DNA from: JABDGM01 sp963738665
Lineage (GTDB): Bacteria; Planctomycetota; Planctomycetia; Pirellulales; Lacipirellulaceae
NCBI GenBank assembly: GCA_963738665.1
Contig: CAVTXL010000010.1
Coordinates: forward strand, 62,001 to 126,000
Direction of reading: 5' to 3'
Length of the DNA stretch: 64,000 bases
Part shown: piece after piece, positions 52,411 through 60,279 of the stretch
How the letters are laid out: every line of letters starts with the position of its first letter
Numbering within the stretch: position 1 is the first letter of the stretch
Program-made: the position numbers and the translations under genes
The notes under the pieces: model-generated
What the model saw: the letters and a program-made list of their open reading frames with translations, nothing else
The model's database searches: none
What the model was told of the DNA's origin: nothing

Positions 52411-52617
52411 ATGGTTCAAAGCCCCAGTGAGCGGTTGCAATCGTATTGGCCGGCCAACCGGCCCCCCGTCGAGCGGCCGCTCGCCGAGCGCTCTGCCCCC
52501 AAATCACAGGCGTGGATCCAGTGGCTGGCCGAACACATTTCTGAGCGGCCCGTGCTCATGCTTTTCACCGCCGCGGCCTGCGGGCTCGCGCTGGGATGGA
52601 TGGTCAAACGAAAATGA
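52411..52617 (+). CDS. Small C-terminally anchored protein of the csbD cassette
   Basis: 68 aa from ATG 52411, preceded by GAGCGAGGTGCC; a GTG at 52342 overlapping the previous stop would give 91 aa. The tail WLAEHISERPVLMLFTAAACGLALGWMVKRK is a single membrane anchor like those of its neighbours (its 31 residues span 52522-52614). The stop overlaps the next ATG (ATGA). Confidence 0.7.
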   Translation: MVQSPSERLQSYWPANRPPVERPLAERSAPKSQAWIQWLAEHISERPVLMLFTAAACGLALGWMVKRK

Positions 52618-53078
52618 TTACCAACGGCAAGCCACGAATTAAAGAAACGCACGTCGTCGCCAGTTTTTCCGGCTTGGCCCGCGACGTCGTCGAGCTCGCC
52701 GAGCTGCAAGGGCAGCTCGCGGGGCTGGATGCGGCCACGGCTTGGCGACGGATGCGCGGCGGCTTGGTGCTGGCGATTATTGGCGGTTGCACGCTGCTCG
52801 GCTGCGTGCCAGTCGTGCTGGCTGTCGGCTCGGCCGCGCTCGTGGAATTCGCCGGTTGGACGTGGACGGCCGGCTTGGCCCTCACCGGCGGCTGCGGGCT
52901 CTTAATTGCCGTTATCGTATTAGCGGTCGCCTACGGCAAGCTGAAGACGACGCTCCAGCCGTTCAATCGCTCGCGCGACGAGCTGTCCAGCAACTTGGCC
53001 TGGTTGAAATCGAAGCTCGACGAGTCGCACGCGATCGCGCGGCGGCAGCGCGAGCCCGAGGTGGCCATGCCTTCGTAG
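52614..53078 (+). CDS. Holin-superfamily-III / YqjE-like membrane protein
   Basis: 154 aa from ATG 52614, overlapping the previous stop by four bases. A soluble helix (VVASFSGLARDVVELAELQ) is followed by two membrane helices (GLVLAIIGGCTLLGCVPVVL and TAGLALTGGCGLLIAVIVLA) and a charged tail (RSRDELSSNLAWLKSKLDE). This is the pattern of YqjE / Actinobacterial Holin-X proteins, which are not true phage holins. In Escherichia coli YqjE is encoded with YqjD, matching the neighbourhood here. Confidence 0.8.
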   Translation: MITNGKPRIKETHVVASFSGLARDVVELAELQGQLAGLDAATAWRRMRGGLVLAIIGGCTLLGCVPVVLAVGSAALVEFAGWTWTAGLALTGGCGLLIAVIVLAVAYGKLKTTLQPFNRSRDELSSNLAWLKSKLDESHAIARRQREPEVAMPS

Positions 53079-53152
53079 AGTTCGCCGATTATGCAAACCA
53101 TTCAACACACGCCCCGAGCGCGATTGTGATTTTCAATCAAGGAGCTTAAGCA

Positions 53153-53350
53153 ATGTCTACGTTTACCCCATCCTCGACGACCGGCAACTACGAGGCGCGA
53201 GAGGGCGGATGGCCGGAAAATGAGAGCGTCGACTTCGCCCGCGACATTGTCGGCTACCTCCGCGATTACGCCCGCGAAAAACCGGAAGTGGCCGCCCTCT
53301 GGTGTTTGGGGATCGGTTTCGTGCTGGGCTGGAAGCTGAAGCCTTGGTGA
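53153..53350 (+). CDS. 65-aa membrane-anchored protein, last of the csbD cassette
   Basis: 65 aa with a strong CAAGGAGCTTAAGCA ribosome-binding site. Acidic/aromatic N-terminus, helix DFARDIVGYLRDYAREKPEV and a final span AALWCLGIGFVLGWKLKPW. It shares the end-of-protein anchor with the four other anchored members of the cassette. No named family recognised. The following 53351-53558 holds no gene. Confidence 0.75.
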   Translation: MSTFTPSSTTGNYEAREGGWPENESVDFARDIVGYLRDYAREKPEVAALWCLGIGFVLGWKLKPW

Positions 53351-53558
53351 AACGCGGCAGGAAGACGGGCCGCAAGAAATCTCGGTGGAAGGCATCGCCC
53401 GTGGCGCGGCCTCGTTGGTGATCCACTTCGCGAACCAAGTCTTTAACCCGCCCGTCTACGACGCGGCACGGCCTGTTCGATCTCGTTGATCCTTCGGACC
53501 TCCCACAAAGACCATTGTCCGATCCCCGTTGCCGTCCGAAAGTCCTGGGTTAACGCAC

Positions 53559-54002
53559 ATGAAGCTGGAGCAGGTAAGCAGTCAGCCGACGGCGGTGGTG
53601 CGGCGGCGAGCGCGGCAGCAGGACTTGCCGACGGTGGTGCCGGAGGCATGTGGGATTGTCTGGAAGGTGACCCAGTCGCAGCAGGTGCCGGGGGCGGGGC
53701 GGCATGTGGCCGTTTACCTGGATGATGTAATCAACCTGGAGGTCGGGGTGGAGCTGGAGGCGCCGTTTGCCGGGTATGGCGAGGTGGTCGGCTCGACGAC
53801 GCCGGCCGGGCGAGTCGCCCACGCGACCCACTATGGTCCGTACAACCAACTAGGGGCTGCCCACCAGGCGATTCGCGAATGGTGTGCGCAACACGGCCAT
53901 TTGCTGGCGGGGCCGAATTGGGAGGTGTACGGGCATTGGCAGGATGCTTGGAACAGCGATCCGAGCCAGATTGTGACGGATGTTTATTATTTGGTGGGGT
54001 AG
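53559..54002 (+). CDS. GyrI-like (effector-binding domain) protein
   Basis: 147 aa from ATG 53559; no strong ribosome-binding site. Single GyrI/AraC effector-binding-like domain: LPTVVPEACGIVWKVTQ at the start, VAYATHYGP-like VAHATHYGPYNQLGAAHQA in the middle, and WEVYGHWQDAWNSDPSQIVTDVYYLV at the end with the conserved Glu/Tyr pattern. There is no DNA-binding domain, so it is a stand-alone small-molecule-binding protein. Function unknown. It may be independent of the csbD cassette, 208 bases upstream. Confidence 0.75.
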   Translation: MKLEQVSSQPTAVVRRRARQQDLPTVVPEACGIVWKVTQSQQVPGAGRHVAVYLDDVINLEVGVELEAPFAGYGEVVGSTTPAGRVAHATHYGPYNQLGAAHQAIREWCAQHGHLLAGPNWEVYGHWQDAWNSDPSQIVTDVYYLVG

Positions 54003-54073
54003 CGCCGTGCTGTATGATCAGTCGCAGCGCCGCCGATCTATCGGCTAAGGGCAATTATCCCCCAACAAACAAT

Positions 54074-54385
54074 TTATTTCGGTACGGCGCGCATTCTGCT
54101 GCCAGAGGTGGCGTGCCAGACGTCGCCGGTTGTGGTGTCAAGCAGGTAGCAGCCGTAATTGCTGCTGGTGGCGTAGGCGGCGATCTGGTAGCGACCGATG
54201 GGGCCAGGGGCGGCGGCTGCGGGTGCAGCGGGTTGAGGCGCAGCGACGGGGGCGGGGATAGGCTGGGCCGGGGCCTCGGCTTCGATCTGGGCGACGGTGG
54301 GGGTGTTCGAGGTGATGACGCCGCAGGCGGCGCCGCAGAGGAAAATGGCGATGGCGGCGATGGGCGGGATACGGGTGGATTTCAT
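54074..54385 (-). CDS. Small exported hypothetical protein
   Basis: 103 aa. Signal-like N-terminus (STRIPPIAAIAIFLCGAACG) with a possible lipobox-like CGAAC, though not a textbook one. A Pro/Ala-rich linker leads to a compact C-terminal domain (GRYQIAAYATSSNYGCYLLD, then TGDVWHATSGS), a small beta motif seen in many planctomycete proteins. A GGAGAA site lies upstream. It is convergent with the GyrI-like gene. Function unknown. Confidence 0.7.
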   Translation of the reverse strand: MKSTRIPPIAAIAIFLCGAACGVITSNTPTVAQIEAEAPAQPIPAPVAAPQPAAPAAAAPGPIGRYQIAAYATSSNYGCYLLDTTTGDVWHATSGSRMRAVPK

Positions 54386-54546
54386 AGGGAACTTCTCCGT
54401 GTGGGAATCGAAGTGAAGTGGTGGCTCGTCGCGCCTGAAATTGGTTCGGCGCGGAGGTGGCTAAGCGATCAGTGATTCGAGCGGGAGTGCGCCCAAATTG
54501 GTCATTGGCTCCAGAATGTTGGCTACTGAGTACGAAGTACCGAGTT

Positions 54547-54554
54547 TGATTTTT
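54547..54554. repeat. 8-bp target-site duplication, left
   Basis: TGATTTTT directly before the insertion sequence, identical to 56148-56155 directly after it. An 8-bp duplication is the norm for ISL3. Confidence 0.85.
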
Positions 54555-54560
54555 GCCTCG

Positions 54561-55817
54561 TCAGAGGAATTCGTGGGTGAATTCTCTTTCAGGTAATGCG
54601 GCGAGATTATGATACAAGGCGATTTCATAGGCTTCTTGGGTCCGAAAGCCGTACGATTTTCTGGTGATCAGTTTGAGTTTGTTGTTAAATCCCTCGACGA
54701 TTCCGGCAGATATGCGTCCTTCGGCCCGAAACCAATTCAGAATCAGTTCCCGTCGTTCCCGCAGTGTGCGAGCCACCTTCTTCATGGGTTCGATCTTGCT
54801 GCGCATCGCGCGCGTGCACCATTGGTCCAAGAAACGGCCCGCCCAGCCGGGGCTCCAATATTCCCAGAATCGCTGAAAGTCTTCCTTCATCAAATGACTG
54901 CGAACGCTCTTCAGGTTGTATTGCAGGAGTTCGTTAAGTTTGATCGTTTGCTTCTCGGTGAGGTTTTCGGGGCGCTTCAAGAGCAGCCAACGGGCGCCTT
55001 GCAAGTGAGGTTCGTAACCATCTCGTTTCAACTCTTTGACTTCGGCCGCTCGGACTTCATCGAGGGCCTTGTTCATCCGCTGCATGACATGAAACCGGTC
55101 CAATATGTGTACGGCGTGGGAGGCCTTCTTGGCAATCACCTTCAGGTACGCTTTCCACATGTCACTGCAGATAAACTCGAGCCGTGCCGTCCGCTCCTGG
55201 CCCAGAAAGCGGAAGAACCGCAGCAAGGTCTTTGCCTTTCGGTCGGGGCCGATCCACAGCAGCCGTTTCTGGTCTTCATCGATCTGATACACCACCGTTT
55301 GGTAGTTGTGCCCCCGATGCCACTGAACTTCATCCACGCCGATCGAAGCAACGGATTCCAGATCCCGACGCGCCAAACCCCAGTTCACTGCTTGTTTTAC
55401 CGCCGCAAACACGCGATCCCAGCTCACACGCAGCGCCTCGGACACTTCCTTCCACGACATCCGCCGCGCCCACTTGGCCAAGTACCACGCGTATTCGACC
55501 GTCATCGTGCTCTTCCCCTCGGCCCATGGAACTCGCTCCACCTTCACTCCACAGGCGGGGCAATCGACCCGCCGCATCGAGTACACGAACACGACGGCTA
55601 TGCCCCACAGCGGAATGAAGTCAAACCGCCGCGGTGTCGGCATGGTATCGTATCCGGGGCGTCGTTTTCCGCAGCCCGAGCAAACAGGTCGCCCGTTGGA
55701 TCGAGGTTGGACCTCGACGTCAACCGCCGGCGTCAATGCATCCTCCTGCCAGGTAATCTTTCCAAACACAAACGACTTGTAATTGGTGACGCGATTGAGG
55801 ATAGTTTTCAAGTGCAT
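54561..55817 (-). CDS. ISL3-family transposase
   Basis: 418 aa from ATG 55817; a longer in-frame start at 55871 adds 18 non-conserved residues. An N-terminal zinc finger (CSGCGKRRP and CPACGVKVE) and HTH (MSWKEVSEALRVSWDRV) precede the DDE core: Asp in ASIGVDEVQWHRG, Asp in EFICSDMWKAY, Glu in GIVEGFNNKLKLITRKSYG. Length matches ISL3 transposases. It cuts and joins the ends of the element; both ends and the gene are intact, so it may be active. Confidence 0.93.
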   Translation of the reverse strand: MHLKTILNRVTNYKSFVFGKITWQEDALTPAVDVEVQPRSNGRPVCSGCGKRRPGYDTMPTPRRFDFIPLWGIAVVFVYSMRRVDCPACGVKVERVPWAEGKSTMTVEYAWYLAKWARRMSWKEVSEALRVSWDRVFAAVKQAVNWGLARRDLESVASIGVDEVQWHRGHNYQTVVYQIDEDQKRLLWIGPDRKAKTLLRFFRFLGQERTARLEFICSDMWKAYLKVIAKKASHAVHILDRFHVMQRMNKALDEVRAAEVKELKRDGYEPHLQGARWLLLKRPENLTEKQTIKLNELLQYNLKSVRSHLMKEDFQRFWEYWSPGWAGRFLDQWCTRAMRSKIEPMKKVARTLRERRELILNWFRAEGRISAGIVEGFNNKLKLITRKSYGFRTQEAYEIALYHNLAALPEREFTHEFL

Positions 55818-55936
55818 CCTGCGTGCCTTTGGCTGGACAGTTGTGATAAACCATCCATAACCGAAGATCACGCAGGATGCACTTCTACTTCTTCCTCAAT
55901 CGTTGCAAAAACTTCCCTTTCTGGGCAGGTTCGTCA

Positions 55937-56016
55937 GGCTTCGTCGTCCTTTCATCCGTCGGGGCTCACCCCCGGGCGCAGCGCATGGCCCCGACGGATG
56001 AAAGGACGACGAAGCC
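55937..56016. repeat. Perfect 28-bp inverted repeat inside the insertion sequence
   Basis: Arm 55937-55964 starts GGCTTCGTCGTCC and ends CCGTCGGGG; its exact complement is 55989-56016; the loop is 24 bases. It lies between the transposase start and the right end of the ISL3 element. It could be a nested short repeat or a regulatory hairpin protecting against read-in transcription. Confidence 0.85.
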
Positions 56017-56147
56017 GTAGACCCGTCAATAGACGTTGCCTCGCACTGGCCAAACCAGGCTTTGTTGTTCAGATTCCTGAGGGGCCTCGACGTCGCCCCT
56101 CTAACCGCCTTACGCCGCTATTCACCCACTAATTCCTCTGAAGACCC

Positions 56148-56155
56148 TGATTTTT
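56148..56155. repeat. 8-bp target-site duplication, right
   Basis: TGATTTTT, identical to the left copy at 54547-54554. Confidence 0.85.
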
Positions 56156-56337
56156 TTGCCAACACCGGCGGCGGACGGGCGGCAAATTGTTGGACGGGCC
56201 GTGTGTAACGCTTTCGGCGTAAAATCTCAATGATTGACTGTGACCCAGGGTGCGCCGCTGCACGGTGACCCTGGGCTAGGGTGTGGAACGCCGTTGGCGT
56301 TTGGGGTGTTAGGGGTTAAATCACTAGCTCGCCAAAA

Positions 56338-56373
56338 CCCCCTCACCTGGCCCCTCCCCGCAAGGGGGAGGGG
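56338..56373. repeat. GC-rich palindromic repeat, intergenic copy
   Basis: CCCTCACCTGGCCCCTCCCC, then GCAAGGGGGAGGGG. Same family as the copies inside cysS (58561, 59206) and at 61321. The rest of 56156-56459 holds hairpins (AACGCC gtt GGCGTT near 56287) but no gene. Confidence 0.65.
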
Positions 56374-56459
56374 AAATCCCGAGGTGGATGGAGCGGTTCT
56401 AGTGAATGTGGCGCGCGAAAGACGCGGTAGTCGCGGCACGTGAGTTTGCGGCGCGGTGT

Positions 56460-56975
56460 TTATCTTGATTCCCTGGCCCCTGCCCCCTGCAACCTGTCCC
56501 CTACATAACAGTGGCAGAGGGCGATGGCCAGGGCGTCGGCGACGTCGGGGGGCTCGGGAAGTTCGGGCAGGTTCAGCTCGCGCTTGATGGCTTCTTGGAT
56601 TTGCCATTTGGCGGCGCGGCCGTTGCCGGTGAGCGTCTTTTTGATTTGGGTCGAGGCGTAGTGCTCGACCGGGATGCCGGCCTGGGCGGCGGCCAGGACG
56701 ATCACGCCGCGGGCGTGGCCCATCAGGATGGCGGTCGTCGGGCGCTCGTAGTGGGAGTAGAGTTCTTCGATCGCGAGCACGGCCGGCTGGAGCGATTCGA
56801 TGATGTCGACGACGCCGACATGGATTTCCAAGACCCGATCGGCCAGCGACGTACCGGCCTTGCCGCGGACGACGCCGGCTTCGATGAGTTGCGGCGGATC
56901 GCTCCGGCGCTCAGTGATTTCTAACACGCCGTAGCCTGTGACGTTGAGGCCGGGATCGATGCCGAGGATGCGCAT
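56460..56975 (-). CDS. ruvC: Crossover junction endodeoxyribonuclease RuvC
   Basis: 171 aa, normal length. The RNase-H-like fold starts MRILGIDPGLNVTGYGVLE (first catalytic Asp), continues LAIEELYSHYERPTTA (catalytic Glu) and ends with DVADALAIALCH (catalytic Asp pair). It cuts Holliday junctions in concert with RuvAB. It lies 11 kb from ruvB and on the other strand, so the ruv genes are dispersed. The next gene on its strand, upstream, is the small hypothetical at 57063-57527. Confidence 0.93.
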   Translation of the reverse strand: MRILGIDPGLNVTGYGVLEITERRSDPPQLIEAGVVRGKAGTSLADRVLEIHVGVVDIIESLQPAVLAIEELYSHYERPTTAILMGHARGVIVLAAAQAGIPVEHYASTQIKKTLTGNGRAAKWQIQEAIKRELNLPELPEPPDVADALAIALCHCYVGDRLQGAGARESR

Positions 56976-57062
56976 GGGGACATGGTCGAGGGTCGAGGGC
57001 CGAGAGTCAAGAGCGGGGGAGTCAAGAGCCGGACGAAACAGAAGTACTGCGCGGGGCTTGCG

Positions 57063-57527
57063 TCAGTTGTCTCGGATTAAGATGCCGTTGGAGGGAAGGA
57101 AATAGAGCTGCGGGAATTCGGTTTGCGCCAGGGAAACGTGCGTGGTCGTCGCGACAAGGACGGCGCACGTGCAAGGCGATCTCGCTACGAGTTCAAATCC
57201 ATCGCGAAACGGAAGGTCTGGCGCGACAACGGCGGAGCCCGGGGCGTATCGCAGATCGATTCGACGGCGTCCATGAACGAGGTCGTGCCACGAGCGCGGG
57301 TCGAGGTGCGCGTCAAGGCGGATGAGTCGGCCAAGGGAGGGGCGCCACCGCTCAGTCACCAGGGGGCTGGGTCGAAAAATCGTATCGGCGAACTTGAAGT
57401 CACCGCGGGCAATAGCGTCCGCAAAACGCGCTGCCACGATCGTCGGACGGGCGATCCACCAATAACACGCTCCGGCGGCGAGGGCCGTGAGGAGAAGCAG
57501 CGAGCGGAGGCGGAAGCGGTGACGCAT
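57063..57527 (-). CDS. Hypothetical single-TM protein, paralogue of the upstream gene
   Basis: 154 aa. It begins RFRLRSLLLLTALAAGACYWW, a basic start plus one membrane helix, like the gene at 57575-58012 (RFSLRTLLLLTALAAVICAW). The rest (KFADTIFRPSPL through LPSNGIL) is a small soluble domain with no family I know. The shared LRxLLLLTALAA start is frequent in planctomycete hypothetical proteins. Tandem duplication is likely. Role unknown. Confidence 0.65.
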   Translation of the reverse strand: MRHRFRLRSLLLLTALAAGACYWWIARPTIVAARFADAIARGDFKFADTIFRPSPLVTERWRPSLGRLIRLDAHLDPRSWHDLVHGRRRIDLRYAPGSAVVAPDLPFRDGFELVARSPCTCAVLVATTTHVSLAQTEFPQLYFLPSNGILIRDN

Positions 57528-57574
57528 GGGGGCGAGGGCTGAGGGTCAAGAGAGGACTTCTCCTGGCCGTGACT

Positions 57575-58012
57575 TTAGTTTTGGTTCGGAATCTGGTCCA
57601 GGCTGTCGGCCAGAGTCATGCCGAAGGGAGTCGCATACAGGAGCCGGGCGTTTCGTGAGAGCGTCATGCCCCAAGAGCCATTCCAGCGGTGGGCGGATTG
57701 CGACACGCCGATCGGCTGGCGGCCGCGGAGGTTATCGATCCAGGACGAGTCCTGGTCCTCTAGCTCGATCTGAAAACTATCGTGTGATTCGACCATTTTC
57801 GACAGGAGTTCATTCCATTGGACGAGGAAGCGATTGTCTCGTGGAAGCATATTGTCGGCCGCCACATAGTCGCGCTGTTCACATAGGCGGATGAATTTCT
57901 GGGCATTAAGTTTTGGTAAGGTGAGCCAGGCGCAAATTACGGCGGCGAGGGCCGTGAGGAGAAGGAGCGTGCGGAGTGAGAAGCGGGGGCGAGGGACGAA
58001 GCGAGGACGCAT
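57575..58012 (-). CDS. Hypothetical single-TM protein, paralogue of the downstream gene
   Basis: 145 aa from ATG 58012; a longer frame upstream lacks the membrane-helix start and is less likely. N-terminus RPRFVPRPRFSLRTLLLLT, then a helix and a soluble part (FIRLCEQRDYVAADNMLP; GMTLSRNARLLYATPFGM). 47 bases separate it from its paralogue. No recognised domain. Role unknown. Confidence 0.65.
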   Translation of the reverse strand: MRPRFVPRPRFSLRTLLLLTALAAVICAWLTLPKLNAQKFIRLCEQRDYVAADNMLPRDNRFLVQWNELLSKMVESHDSFQIELEDQDSSWIDNLRGRQPIGVSQSAHRWNGSWGMTLSRNARLLYATPFGMTLADSLDQIPNQN

Positions 58013-58400
58013 GAATGGCCTCACAGCGATTTTAGCAATCGGTCGTATTCTTCGTGCTTGCCGAATGCTTCCTACTCTTCCGCCGGCAGATTTGAAGCTT
58101 TCTCGAATGCTTGCTGAAGTAATTTCGTCATCACCGATCCTCCGCGTCAAATGGATTCGTATAGTCAGTAGTTCCAAGTTATCAGTCCTTCCGCAGTTCG
58201 GCGGGCTTCTCGATCGCAAGGCCAGCCATCAGCTATCAGCTATCAGCCGTCAGCCAGACTGGATTTCTCTGGCTGAAAGCTGACGGCTGATAGCCAAAGT
58301 GGTTGCGAGCTCGAACATGTGCCAACGCCGGAGAAAACGAGGAACTTGGAACTACTGATAGTGGATATTATAGCAGTTGCCAGGGGATCGACTGCCTCTG
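58013..58400. other. Spacer with GCTGATAGC-type repeats
   Basis: About 390 bases. At 58226-58296 are opposed copies of short motifs (CAGCTATCAGCTATCAGCC and GGCTGAAAGCTGACGGCTG) that can pair and resemble the centres of the dispersed repeats at 39368 and 48902. No gene supported. Confidence 0.5.
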
Positions 58401-60152
58401 TTATGAACGGGTCCACTCGGTGCCGCCGGCGCGGTCTTCGAGGGTGATGCCGAGCTCGGTGAGGCGTTTGCGGATGGTGTCGGCGGTGGCGAAGTCTTTG
58501 GCTTTGCGGGCTTCGGCGCGGCGCTTGATCAGAAGCTGCATGAGCTCGTCGGCACTGGGCGAAGACCCCTCACCTGGCCCTTCCCATTGCAGGGGAGGGA
58601 GAGAAGACGGGCAAACTTCGTTCACTAGGGGCAGGAGTTTTCGGGCGAGGTCGTCGCCCGTCCGCTGAAGCGGACTCGCCGGCGTCGTCAAGAAAATGCC
58701 GAGGATCGCCGCGAGTTCTTTGATCGTTGTCATCAGGAGTTCGATCGTAGCCTGACTGGCCGCATCGGTTTTGCCTGCGCCTTCGAGGTCTTTTTCGTCG
58801 CAGTAGCGATTGGTGAGCTTGGCCAGCTCGAACAGCTCGCCGGTCGCGCCGCCCGTGTTGAAGTCGTCGTCCATGGCGGCGAGGAACTTTTGGCGGCAGG
58901 CCTCGGCCTCGCGGAGGGCGGGCTCTTTGCCGACGGAGAGGGGCGTGGCTTCGCGGGTGGTTGGAGCGGTGAGGGAGTAGAATTCGGCGCCCGTGATGCG
59001 GTGGTAGCGTTTGAAGAGGCGATAAAAGGTTTCCAGGCCCACTCCGGCTTCTTCGATGGCCGGCTCATTGAAGAGGACCGTGCTGCGATAGTGGGTTCGC
59101 AGCAGGAAGAAGCGGATCCGTTCGCCGCCTTGGCGGTCGATGAGCTGGGCCAGGCCGCCGGCGCCTTTGGAGCGGCTCATTTTGCCGGAAGCCGTCGCTT
59201 CGGGCGAAGACCCCTCCCCTAGCCCCTCCCCGGAGCGGGGAAGGGGAGCACTGGCAGAGTCAGTGGCACCCGAACCGTCTCGCTCAGTTCGGCCGCCGAT
59301 TTTGCCGACGGCGGCGCCCGCGCGGAGCAGGCCATTGTGGGCCCAGTAGGTGACCATGGGCTTGCCGTGGCAGCATTCGCTTTGGGCGATTTCGTTTTCG
59401 TGATGCGGGAAGATCAGGTCCAGGCCGCCGCCGTGAATGTCGAACGTTTCGCCAAGGATTTTCTTGCTCATGGCCGAGCACTCGATGTGCCAACCGGGTC
59501 GGCCTGGCCCCCAGGGGCTGTCCCAACTCGGTTCGCCCGGCTTGGCCGATTTCCAGAGGGCGAAGTCGGCGACATTGCGCTTGCGCTGGCTGCCAGAGCC
59601 GCCGTCGCCTTGGACCGAGTCGATCGAGCGGTTCGAGAGCTTGCCGTAGCTGTTGTCATGGGCGACGTCGAAATAGACGTCGCCGTCCGACTTGTAGGCA
59701 AAGTCGCGCTCGACGAGGCATTCAATGAACTGGATGATGTCGGGCATGCACTCGGTAGCGCGGGGGAAGTGGTCGATCTGGTCGACACCGAGGGCGGCCA
59801 GGTTGTGGTGGTAGTCGGCAATGTTTTCTTCCGCGACCTGGAGCATGGTGAGGCCGCGTTCGCCGGCCTTCTTGATGAGCTTGTCGTCGACGTCAGTGAT
59901 GTTTACTACCCAGTCCACCTGGTAGCCGCAGTAGCTGAGGTAGCGCTTGATGCAATCGAAGATCACGGGGCCGACCATGTGGCCGATGTGTGCCTTGTCG
60001 TAAACGGTGGGGCCGCAGAGATAGATGCCGACGCGGCCGGGTTGGACGGTGCGGAAGGGTTCCTTCTGGCGGCTGAGCGTGTTGTAGACGCGGAGCGTGG
60101 GATGCGGCGCGGCGGTGGAGACTTGGGCGGGCGTGGAAGATACTTGAGACAT
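58401..60152 (-). CDS. cysS: Cysteinyl-tRNA synthetase with two in-frame palindromic-repeat insertions
   Basis: 583 aa, longer than the usual 460-500. Zinc Cys is in IYLCGPTVYD (about 46), HIGH signature in KAHIGHMVGP (55-58), and the KMSKS loop is KMSRSKG (about 319). It charges tRNA-Cys. Two stretches do not belong to the family: APLPRSGEGLGEGSSP just before KMSRSKG (DNA 59206-59252) and SLPPLQWEGPGEGSSPS in the C-terminal helical region (58561-58605). Both are encoded by the same GC-rich palindromic repeat, inserted in the same orientation and frame. The first sits in a naturally variable loop. ispF lies upstream on the same strand. Confidence 0.93.
   Translation of the reverse strand: MSQVSSTPAQVSTAAPHPTLRVYNTLSRQKEPFRTVQPGRVGIYLCGPTVYDKAHIGHMVGPVIFDCIKRYLSYCGYQVDWVVNITDVDDKLIKKAGERGLTMLQVAEENIADYHHNLAALGVDQIDHFPRATECMPDIIQFIECLVERDFAYKSDGDVYFDVAHDNSYGKLSNRSIDSVQGDGGSGSQRKRNVADFALWKSAKPGEPSWDSPWGPGRPGWHIECSAMSKKILGETFDIHGGGLDLIFPHHENEIAQSECCHGKPMVTYWAHNGLLRAGAAVGKIGGRTERDGSGATDSASAPLPRSGEGLGEGSSPEATASGKMSRSKGAGGLAQLIDRQGGERIRFFLLRTHYRSTVLFNEPAIEEAGVGLETFYRLFKRYHRITGAEFYSLTAPTTREATPLSVGKEPALREAEACRQKFLAAMDDDFNTGGATGELFELAKLTNRYCDEKDLEGAGKTDAASQATIELLMTTIKELAAILGIFLTTPASPLQRTGDDLARKLLPLVNEVCPSSLPPLQWEGPGEGSSPSADELMQLLIKRRAEARKAKDFATADTIRKRLTELGITLEDRAGGTEWTRS
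58561..58605 (-). repeat. GC-rich palindromic repeat inside cysS, copy near C-terminus
   Basis: On the coding strand: CTCCCTCCCCTGCAATGGG then AAGGGCCAGGTGAGGGGTC. Translates as LPPLQWEGPGEGSS. Same family, frame and orientation as the copy at 59206-59252. Confidence 0.75.
59206..59252 (-). repeat. GC-rich palindromic repeat inside cysS, copy before KMSKS loop
   Basis: On the coding strand: GCTCCCCTTCCCCGCTCCGG then GGAGGGGCTAGGGGAGGGG. Translates as APLPRSGEGLGEGSS. Both copies in cysS are followed by TCTTCGCCC. Confidence 0.75.
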
Positions 60153-60279
60153 AACGCTATCAACTAAGACGTCAGGAGGAGCAGGAACGTTGATTGCAAA
60201 ATATTAAATGCAAAACGCAAAATGAAGACGAAGAGTACGTTCCATTTTGCATTTTTGTATTCTTCGTTGCGTCGCTTTA

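Larger units (their letters stand above)
54555..56147 (-). mobile_element. Complete ISL3-family insertion sequence, 1593 bp
   Basis: The element runs from GCCTCGTCAGAGGAATTC to its imperfect complement ending GAATTCC-type TCTGAAGACCC. The terminal inverted repeats pair at 24 of 28 positions (54555-54582 with 56120-56147). Both ends are flanked by TGATTTTT. It carries one intact transposase; the transposase stop codon (54561-54563) lies inside the left terminal repeat. A 28-bp perfect hairpin occupies the region between transposase start and right end. The intact gene and exact duplication suggest a fairly recent insertion. Confidence 0.9.

Noticed and set aside
52614..53078. Prophage holin
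   Set aside because: The superfamily name is misleading: no endolysin or other phage genes are near, and the neighbourhood matches YqjD/YqjE-type proteins.
54609..56132. 507-aa plus-strand frame
   Set aside because: It is antisense to the intact ISL3 transposase and inside the IS boundaries.
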